Positions 5,532 to 10,466 of a stretch of DNA of 10,466 nucleotides are shown here, piece after piece. The notes below the pieces were generated by a model. The model had not been told where the DNA came from. It did no database searches and worked only from the letters and a program-made list of their open reading frames with translations. Each line of letters opens with the position of its first letter. The stretch's first letter is position 1. Source of the DNA: 2-01-FULL-49-17 sp964553025 (GTDB taxonomy: Bacteria; Patescibacteriota; Minisyncoccia; 2-02-FULL-40-12; GWA2-44-9); the NCBI GenBank assembly GCA_964553025.1, contig CAZKJF010000005.1, forward strand, positions 1 through 10,466, written 5' to 3'. A program made the position numbers and the translations under genes.

Positions 5532-6809
5532 TTATAAATAATCATTGGGATTAAGCGGCACGCCGATCGGTAGGGTGCCCGAAATTTTACTTGGCTGGGT
5601 TCGAAACGTATTGGGCACATACACCATGAAATGCAAATGCGGGCCGGTCGTTAGCCCCGTCGTGCCGACATTGCCGATGATCTCGCCCGTCTTTACGCGC
5701 TGGCCGATCGTATTGGCCACGCGCACTGACATGTGTCCGTACACCGTTACCAAGCCGCTGTCATGCTGGATTGCCAGCCATGTGCCATAGGCATAAGGCG
5801 CGCTGCCGAAACCGACGACTGTCCCGTCAGCCGGGGCTTTGATCGCGGTACCGTAGGGCGCAGCGATATCCAGCCCGTCGTGAAAGCCGCCCTTGCCGTT
5901 ATTGCACAATGAGTAGCTCTTGCGAGCGAATGATGTTTCAATGCAGCCGTATTTTTGGGTTACCGTGCCTTTGATCGGCCAGGCGAAAACGCCTGGCCGA
6001 GCCGCCGGCAAACTGTTGGGATCGATGGTCTTTCGAAGTTCCTCCTGCAAATTATAGATTTCAACGTTTACTTCTTGCTCCAGCTTCTCTGTTTCCGTAA
6101 GCATATCCTGATATTTCGCCTCTTGGCCTTTTGTCGACTTCAATAATGTATTCGTTTCACTTTTGGTCTGATCCAGCGCTGATTTCTGTCCGGCTTGCTG
6201 CTGTTTGAATCTTTCCAAATCTTGCTTTTTGCCTTCGAGGGTCTGTTTTTGACCTTCAAGCTGGTCTTTGGCATCGCCAAGGTCGGCGACAAGATCAAGC
6301 AAATCGGCATTCACGGAGTGAACATATTCCGCCTGGCGGAGAAAATCGGAAATATTGGCGTTTTTTAAAAGCGAGATAACAAGACTTTCTTTGTCTTGCC
6401 GAGCTAAGAATAAGATTGCTTGAGCGATGGACCGTTTTTGAATGTCTATCTTCGTGGATGTCTCGCCGATTGTATCTTGAGTTTTCTCGATTTCGGCGGA
6501 TGTTTTGTCAATTTGAGCGCCTGTTAATGAAATCTGGTTCTCCAGGTATCTGATCTGGCCGTTTAAATCATTAATTTTGCTCTGCAGCGTCTGGGCTTGA
6601 GCTTGGGTGCCGGCGATATTCTGGCGATATTGATCCTGCTGCTTCTGAATTTGTTCGATTTGCGCTTCAAGCTGATCAATCTGTTTCTGAAGATCGGCAA
6701 TGCGTACATCATCTGCGGCGCCGGCGGCGTGGGCGAAGAGAAAAATTCCGAGTATCAAAATGCCGGACCAGCGGGAGATATTCAGCTGTTGTAATCGTCC
6801 CTGCGTCAT
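5532..6809 (-). CDS. PcsB-like secreted M23 peptidoglycan endopeptidase
   Basis: The product has 425 residues. A signal peptide (about 12-32, ending AHAAGA|AD) is followed by long heptad-like coiled coils (about 33-128 and 176-262). Between them a helical piece, SLLKNANISDFLRQAEYV (146-163), resembles the PcsB/CwlO N-terminal domain. The C-terminal M23 (LytM) zinc peptidase domain has all ligands: H310 and D314 (HDGLD), H359 (YGHM) and H391/H393 (HLH). Such enzymes cut peptide crosslinks in the wall during division and are usually gated by FtsEX through the coiled coil; FtsEX partnership is inferred. An insertion with C289 and C302 just before the HxxxD motif could form a disulfide. The gene starts 9 bases after gltX and ends 3 bases before the NDH-2 start. 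No Shine-Dalgarno sequence is present. Confidence 0.93.
   Translation of the reverse strand: MTQGRLQQLNISRWSGILILGIFLFAHAAGAADDVRIADLQKQIDQLEAQIEQIQKQQDQYRQNIAGTQAQAQTLQSKINDLNGQIRYLENQISLTGAQIDKTSAEIEKTQDTIGETSTKIDIQKRSIAQAILFLARQDKESLVISLLKNANISDFLRQAEYVHSVNADLLDLVADLGDAKDQLEGQKQTLEGKKQDLERFKQQQAGQKSALDQTKSETNTLLKSTKGQEAKYQDMLTETEKLEQEVNVEIYNLQEELRKTIDPNSLPAARPGVFAWPIKGTVTQKYGCIETSFARKSYSLCNNGKGGFHDGLDIAAPYGTAIKAPADGTVVGFGSAPYAYGTWLAIQHDSGLVTVYGHMSVRVANTIGQRVKTGEIIGNVGTTGLTTGPHLHFMVYVPNTFRTQPSKISGTLPIGVPLNPNDYL
5975..6000. repeat. 11-bp inverted repeat in the M23 gene
   Basis: The arms TCGGCCAGGCG (5975-5985) and CGCCTGGCCGA (5990-6000) are exact around an AAAA loop on the plus strand. They encode RPGVFAWPI at the entry to the peptidase domain. 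No T-run follows on the transcribed strand, so this is not a terminator. Confidence 0.88.
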
Positions 6810-6818
6810 TTCAAATAA

Positions 6819-8186
6819 TTAAATATGCAATTTCGCGATTGCCGCATCCACGCGTTCGAGCGCCGCGCCTTTGCCGACGGCCAGCGCAACTTGGACGGGA
6901 TCGGGTGATTTTTCTTTGCCGGTCAAAGCAACCCGGAAAGGCCAATACACCAGTCCCCTGTCACCCAGCTCCGCGGCGGCGGCATCCAATGCGGTTCGCA
7001 AGAGAATTTCCGCATCAGCATCTTCCGCCTGCCACGCCTCTAGAATATCTCGGACGGCGGCCAGCGCGCTGGCCGCCGCAGAAAGATCGGCTTTCTTCCA
7101 TTTCAACAACTCTGCATTGTATTCGGGTTTTTCCCAGAGGTAGGCAAAATCGCGAACGTCGCTCAATTTTTCCAACCGTTCGATGATGATCGACACCGCC
7201 ACATCTGATATGCCGGGCAAATCTGCTGCGCGCTTGAATTCTTTCGGAGGCAGCTTCTTTATGTATTGCGCGTTAAGCCAATTCAATTTTTGAATGTCGA
7301 AAATGGCGCTTGATTTGTGGACTTTGGCCAAATCGAATTCTTCGGTCATGTCTTCTTTGGTCAGCATTTCGACGCTAAAGGTATAACCCAGCGTTCCTAG
7401 GAAATTAACGAGCGCTTCAGGCAGATAGTCTTTTTTGAAATCGGTAACCGCCGTGGCGCCGTGGCGCTTGGAGAGCTTGGAGCGGTCGGACGCCAACAGG
7501 AGCGGCAGGTGGGCAAATTTCGGGACCGGAAAACCAAGGGCTTCATAAATAAGAATCTGTTTCGGCGTGTTGGAAATATGGTCTTCGCCGCGCAGGACAT
7601 GCGTAATTTCCATGTCGGCGTCATCGACAACGACGGCGAAATGATACAGCGCATCGGCCGCGGAGCGGCCGATGCTGAAATCCCCCAGCAGCGCTTGTTT
7701 GAATTCAACCCGCCCCCGGATTTCATCGTCAAATGAGATAACCCGGTCTGAAGTTTCATCCACGGCCAGCCGGACGATTCCGCCCGCTTCCTTGCCCTTT
7801 TCCGAATGTTTATGGCCGCAGACGTGCCGCGGCGGCAGCTTTTCCGCTTCTTGCGCTTTCCGCTCCGCTTCGAGTTCTTCCTGGGTGTGATGGCAATAAA
7901 ACGCCTTCCCCTCAGTTAAAAGCTTTTCCAGTAACGTCTGATAACGCGGCTGATTGCTGCTGGAATGAGTAATCTCGCCATCCCACGTTAATCCAAGCCA
8001 TGTCAGGCCTTCGATGATGTTTTGTTCGTATTCTTTGGTTGAACGCTCGCGGTCGGTATCCTCAATGCGAAGATAAAATTTCCCGCCGCACTTGCGGGCG
8101 AACAGCCAGTTGTATAAACCGGATTGAGCGGTGCCGACATGGAGAAAGCCCGTCGGGGACGGAGCCAAGCGTACTTTTACGGACAT
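6819..8186 (-). CDS. gltX: Glutamyl-tRNA synthetase
   Basis: The product has 455 residues, a class I synthetase that charges tRNA with glutamate. The HIGH-type motif reads LHVGT (15-19) within LAPSPTGFLHVGT, and the KMSKS-type motif reads KLSKR (237-241). IEDTDRERS (41-49) and VLRGEDHISNTP (197-208) are family signatures. A putative zinc site is C98-x-H100 with C123-x-H125, placed like the E. coli ligands C98, C100, C125 and H127. In a lineage without GlnRS it could also charge tRNA-Gln for GatCAB; this cannot be settled here. The usual SDGxPTYNF stretch reads SAADALYHF (175-183), where an inverted repeat lies. This is the first gene of a four-gene operon. The start follows an extended -10 box by six bases, with no Shine-Dalgarno sequence. 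Confidence 0.97.
   Translation of the reverse strand: MSVKVRLAPSPTGFLHVGTAQSGLYNWLFARKCGGKFYLRIEDTDRERSTKEYEQNIIEGLTWLGLTWDGEITHSSSNQPRYQTLLEKLLTEGKAFYCHHTQEELEAERKAQEAEKLPPRHVCGHKHSEKGKEAGGIVRLAVDETSDRVISFDDEIRGRVEFKQALLGDFSIGRSAADALYHFAVVVDDADMEITHVLRGEDHISNTPKQILIYEALGFPVPKFAHLPLLLASDRSKLSKRHGATAVTDFKKDYLPEALVNFLGTLGYTFSVEMLTKEDMTEEFDLAKVHKSSAIFDIQKLNWLNAQYIKKLPPKEFKRAADLPGISDVAVSIIIERLEKLSDVRDFAYLWEKPEYNAELLKWKKADLSAAASALAAVRDILEAWQAEDADAEILLRTALDAAAAELGDRGLVYWPFRVALTGKEKSPDPVQVALAVGKGAALERVDAAIAKLHI
7055..7078. repeat. 24-bp perfect palindrome in gltX
   Basis: CGGCGGCCAGCG (7055-7066) is followed without a loop by its exact reverse complement (7067-7078). It encodes an Ala-rich helix (AAASALAAV) in the anticodon-binding half of the enzyme. 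Ala-rich GC-rich coding may raise the chance level somewhat. Confidence 0.88.
7651..7675. repeat. 11-bp inverted repeat in gltX
   Basis: The arms GCATCGGCCGC (7651-7661) and GCGGCCGATGC (7665-7675) are exact around the loop GGA. They encode residues about 171-179 (SIGRSAADA), overlapping the place where the family's conserved SDGxP stretch is altered. Confidence 0.88.
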
Positions 8187-8192
8187 AAAAAA

Positions 8193-8201
8193 AGTATAGC
8201 A
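8193..8201 (-). promoter_or_regulatory. Extended -10 promoter of the gltX operon, predicted leaderless
   Basis: On the minus strand TGCTATACT (8201-8193) is an extended -10 element. Six T bases separate it from the gltX ATG (8186), so transcription should start at about the ATG. No good -35 box is visible, which is common for extended -10 promoters. Confidence 0.55.
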
Positions 8202-8234
8202 TATTTTTTCGGCCGTACCAGCGGTTTTTGCACA

Positions 8235-8263
8235 TGGACAAGAGAATTTTATCGTGCTATAGT
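8235..8263 (+). promoter_or_regulatory. Promoter of the cysteine-rich protein gene
   Basis: A -35 box TGGACA (8235-8240), a 17-bp spacer and an extended -10 element TGCTATAGT (8255-8263) place the start near 8270. That is about 9 bases before the ATG at 8279. The promoter lies inside the upstream part of the open frame, which argues against the earlier TTG (8228) and ATG (8234) starts. It is divergent from the gltX promoter. Confidence 0.65.
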
Positions 8264-8278
8264 TTTGGCCAGAACCTT

Positions 8279-8614
8279 ATGACTTCCCTTGCCGCGTTTG
8301 TTCAGCGGTCGCCGGCCAAAGGCATTGCCAGCCTGCATCCGTGCGAACACGAATGCCAATATCGATTAACTTACGAGGATTCAGTTCTCGTGTTGTCCTT
8401 CAAGGACCTGGCCGTCACCTTGTTCGCCGTGTGGTGTACATTCGGCCTCATGAAGACGCGCTATGCCTGCCATGGCCAGATCAAAACTCTACGGCGCGAG
8501 AAAAAAGTGCCGACGTGCGTCGATTGCACCCGAGCCGACGAATTCTATACCGGCCGGACAATATTAGTCTGCCCGACCTGCGAATTCGAAGAACGATTCT
8601 GCCAAACTCGCTGA
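8279..8614 (+). CDS. Cysteine-rich small protein, possible zinc-binding
   Basis: The product has 111 residues with nine cysteines: 22, 26, 53, 64, 80, 83, 98, 101 and 108. CVDC (80-83) and CPTC (98-101) form a plausible zinc ribbon. HPCEHEC (20-26) and ACHG (63-66) could make a second metal site. A moderately hydrophobic stretch (about 36-56) is too polar for a clear membrane helix, and no signal peptide is seen. The frame is open to 8228, but the predicted promoter favours the ATG at 8279, with a very short leader and no Shine-Dalgarno sequence. A terminator begins right at the stop codon, so the gene is a single transcription unit between gltX and priA. The family is not recognised; metal or nucleic-acid binding is a guess from the knuckles. 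Confidence 0.65.
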   Translation: MTSLAAFVQRSPAKGIASLHPCEHECQYRLTYEDSVLVLSFKDLAVTLFAVWCTFGLMKTRYACHGQIKTLRREKKVPTCVDCTRADEFYTGRTILVCPTCEFEERFCQTR

Positions 8615-8635
8615 AGCTCCCCGCACCGGGGAGCT
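8615..8635 (+). terminator. Hairpin terminator after the cysteine-rich protein gene
   Basis: A 9-bp perfect stem, AGCTCCCCG (8615-8623) with CGGGGAGCT (8627-8635), surrounds the loop CAC and starts at the base after the TGA stop. The tail GTTATTTTC is only moderately T-rich, so read-through into priA is possible. Confidence 0.75.
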
Positions 8636-8669
8636 GTTATTTTCAATGAAGTTGGTATATCGTATTTTT

Positions 8670-10466
8670 ATGCCTGAAAACCTCGCAAAAAAGGTCTACG
8701 TAGTGGAAGCAATTCCTCTCGCCGTTTTACCGCCCAACACGCCCCAGATTTTGAGCTACTATCATGACGAAAAACTTCCCAAAGGCGCGCTGGTTACGAT
8801 TCCACTGCATCGCCGGTCGGTATCCGCCGTCGTCGTCGGCTCGGAGGAATTGACCAATCGGAAATTGCTCCTGAAAAAATCGGCATTCGAACTCAAAAAA
8901 CTGTCAGCGGTCACGACCGGCGGGGCGCATATCAGCGAATACCAATTCAAAGGCGCGCTCTGGTTGGCAAATACCTACGTTGCGCCGCTAGGTTTGGCAA
9001 TGAAAGCCATGCTGCCGCCGTTTTTCGGCAAGAAAAAATATCCGATGAGCGCGGTTCCGGCCCTGCCGGAACCGCGCCGGACGCCGAAGTTCCTGACGAT
9101 CGTCGCTCGATCCAAAGACATGCTGAATCTGCTCAAGCCGCAGATTGACGATGCGGACGGACAAGTTTTAATTATCGTTCCTGAACTGACGTTCATTCCG
9201 AATTTCAAAAAATTCCACCCTGCCGCTGCCGTCATTCATTCTCAAAGCGCGAACGCCGAGTGGTATGCGCTCTGGAAACGCGCCAAAGAAGATTCAAATC
9301 TCACCGTCATCGGCACGCGCCAAGCGCTGATTCTGCCTTTTTCAAACCTCAAATTGATCGTTATCATCGATCCGCTTCATGAATTCTACAAATCGGATTT
9401 CTCGCCGAAATATCGGACGCTTGATTTTGCCCGGTATACGGCGGGATTACATGGCGCGCGGCTTATCGCCGCTTCGGTTTTACTGGGCACCGAGGCCTAT
9501 GCCCGCCTTGACCGCGAAGGGTTGATTCCCGAGGTAAAAGACCGGATGGCGGCATGGCCGTTTGCAATTGAACAAATCGATTTGGTTGAACAAATGAAGA
9601 ATGGAAATCGCGGCGCGTGTATGCCTCCGGCAAAACGCGCCGCGGACGCCGCTGTCCGGGCGGGCAAACGAGTACTGATACTGTCCAGCCGCCGCGGCTA
9701 TTCCGGAATCCTGGTCTGCCAGAACTGCGGCTGGACCCAGGGTTGCCCGACCTGCGGCACGCCGATGCGGGTTCATCAGGCCTTTGAGCTTGTCCTGGCT
9801 TGTCACCGCTGCAATACGACGTTACCGTATCCGCGCACCTGTCCGCAGTGCCATGGCTCGCATGTTCACGGCATCGGACCGGCGGGCAGCCAGAAATTAT
9901 TCGAAGAAATTCGGCGAGCGATGGATTTTGGGCAAATTGACCGGGCTCCGGTCCTGGTCATCGACGCCGACATCACGAAAAACCAGACCGAGGAAGACGA
10001 AATCATGGCCACCGTTCGGAAAAATAAAGCCTCTATCTTGATCGCAACTCAAAAAATATTCAGCTATATCTTTGATGATTCTTTCGATCTTATCATGATC
10101 CCCTCATTCGATGCGCTGATTTCCAGCGCGGATTTCCAAACAACGGAACGGCTCTGGTATCAGCTGGAAAAATTGGCCGATTTCAAACCTGAAAAACTGG
10201 TCATCCAAAGCTATAACTCCCATCCGGAATTGGAAAAAATCAAAGCTCACGAATACGACGATTTGTATGATGAAGAATTAAAGCTTCGCCGGGCTCTGCA
10301 CTATCCGCCGTATTCCCGAATCGTCCGGCTGACCTTCAGCCACCATCTGGCCTCGCGTGCGGCCCGGGAGGGCCGCCCGCTCGGCGAAAAAAACAAAAAG
10401 ACGCGTGTTCATTTAGGGTACCGGGAATTAGTCGAAATCGCGGATGCTTCGCCGTTGTTCGTGCGC
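8670..10466 (+). CDS. priA: PriA-like primosomal protein N', helicase motifs lost (3' end outside window)
   Basis: 599 residues are visible and the frame is open at the window edge. PriA recognises stalled forks and reloads the replicative helicase. The 3'BD-like N-terminus (VYVVEAIPLAVLP...GALVTIPLHRR) and winged-helix region are recognisable. So are the ghost of the helicase core (VLIIVPEL, VIGTRQALILPFSNLKLIVI) and the C-terminal LRRALHYPPYSRIVRL. The eight zinc cysteines are all present at 350, 353, 359, 362, 378, 381, 391 and 394, spaced as in E. coli PriA. Missing are Walker A (GxTGSGKT), DEEH (here DPLH, 234-237), SATPS (here ASVLL), GTQM...KGHDF (here ATQKIFSYIF) and QVAGRAGR. The frame is intact with ordinary codons, so it is not a simple pseudogene. 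Actinobacterial PriA also lacks helicase motifs. The start at 8670 fits the family; 8646 is an alternative. No Shine-Dalgarno sequence is present at 8670. Confidence 0.9.
   Translation, partial: MPENLAKKVYVVEAIPLAVLPPNTPQILSYYHDEKLPKGALVTIPLHRRSVSAVVVGSEELTNRKLLLKKSAFELKKLSAVTTGGAHISEYQFKGALWLANTYVAPLGLAMKAMLPPFFGKKKYPMSAVPALPEPRRTPKFLTIVARSKDMLNLLKPQIDDADGQVLIIVPELTFIPNFKKFHPAAAVIHSQSANAEWYALWKRAKEDSNLTVIGTRQALILPFSNLKLIVIIDPLHEFYKSDFSPKYRTLDFARYTAGLHGARLIAASVLLGTEAYARLDREGLIPEVKDRMAAWPFAIEQIDLVEQMKNGNRGACMPPAKRAADAAVRAGKRVLILSSRRGYSGILVCQNCGWTQGCPTCGTPMRVHQAFELVLACHRCNTTLPYPRTCPQCHGSHVHGIGPAGSQKLFEEIRRAMDFGQIDRAPVLVIDADITKNQTEEDEIMATVRKNKASILIATQKIFSYIFDDSFDLIMIPSFDALISSADFQTTERLWYQLEKLADFKPEKLVIQSYNSHPELEKIKAHEYDDLYDEELKLRRALHYPPYSRIVRLTFSHHLASRAAREGRPLGEKNKKTRVHLGYRELVEIADASPLFVR
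9049..9077. repeat. 13-bp inverted repeat in priA
   Basis: The arms GCGCGGTTCCGGC (9049-9061) and GCCGGAACCGCGC (9065-9077) are exact around the loop CCT. They encode SAVPALPEPRR, a Pro-rich linker just before the region where Walker A would lie. Confidence 0.92.
9609..9644. repeat. 10-bp inverted repeat with nested hairpin in priA
   Basis: The arms CGCGGCGCGT (9609-9618) and ACGCGCCGCG (9635-9644) are exact. Within the 16-base loop a second dyad, TGCC/GGCA (9622-9625 and 9629-9632), can form. The repeat encodes GNRGACMPPAKRAAD. Confidence 0.75.
10355..10380. repeat. Interrupted inverted repeat near the visible end of priA
   Basis: GCGGCCC (10359-10365) and GGGCCGC (10370-10376) pair around GGGA. 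They are extended beyond one mismatch by GCG (10355-10357) and CGC (10378-10380). It encodes SRAAREGRPL. The 7-bp core alone could be chance in GC-rich sequence. Confidence 0.55.

Noticed and set aside
8228..8278. Earlier TTG or ATG start of the cysteine-rich protein
   Set aside because: A good promoter (TGGACA, 17 bp, TGCTATAGT) lies within this part, so it is probably not in the transcript.
9567..9596. Direct repeat TTGAACAAAT in priA
   Set aside because: It occurs only twice and encodes similar residues (EQI, EQM); too short to be meaningful.
8670..10466. priA as a pseudogene
   Set aside because: No stop codon or frameshift over 599 codons, and all eight zinc cysteines are kept; motif loss looks like altered function.
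1..10466. CRISPR array, insertion sequence, integrase or attachment site
   Set aside because: No regularly spaced direct repeats, transposase-like proteins or target-site duplications were seen; the inverted repeats differ from each other in sequence.

Overview
The window reads like a compact bacterial chromosome segment with standard stop codon use: TGA ends two of the genes and is never read through. Several traits point to the candidate phyla radiation (Patescibacteria, most like Parcubacteria). These are a PriA without its ATPase motifs, no Shine-Dalgarno sequence in front of any gene, promoters placed so that some mRNAs start at or next to the ATG, and several small lineage-type membrane or cysteine-rich proteins. 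The lineage is inferred; no rRNA or marker set is present.

Layout. At 146-550 (+) lies a small membrane-anchored protein with a C-terminal Cys-containing domain. At 538-745 there is a near-consensus promoter and a long leader that can fold, followed by typA/bipA (746-2536, +). A GC-rich terminator (2545-2570) separates typA from two minus-strand genes: a two-TM zinc-ribbon protein (2557-2871) and a DEDDy 3'-5' exonuclease (2904-3581). An AT-rich stretch without a gene follows (3616-3886). Next comes a tight minus-strand operon read from right to left: gltX (8186-6819), a PcsB-like M23 endopeptidase (6809-5532), an NDH-2-type NAD(P)H dehydrogenase (5528-4281) and a small exported protein (4288-3887). 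Divergent from gltX is a 111-residue cysteine-rich protein (8279-8614, +) with its own promoter and terminator. It is followed by priA (8670 to the window edge, +), which is cut off at its 3' end.

How the genes relate. The operon couples glutamyl-tRNA supply, wall cleavage and NADH oxidation at the membrane, probably through shared transcription rather than one pathway. typA (ribosome GTPase), the exonuclease and priA are housekeeping functions.

Most unusual features. (1) Perfect inverted repeats of 10 to 18 bp per arm occur inside the coding sequences of gltX, the M23 gene, the NDH-2 gene and priA. One is a 36-bp loop-free palindrome that makes both strands encode the same peptide. (2) PriA keeps all eight zinc cysteines but has lost every helicase motif that can be located. 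(3) The typA leader contains an 11-bp helix with further nested helices. (4) Predicted leaderless start sites recur.
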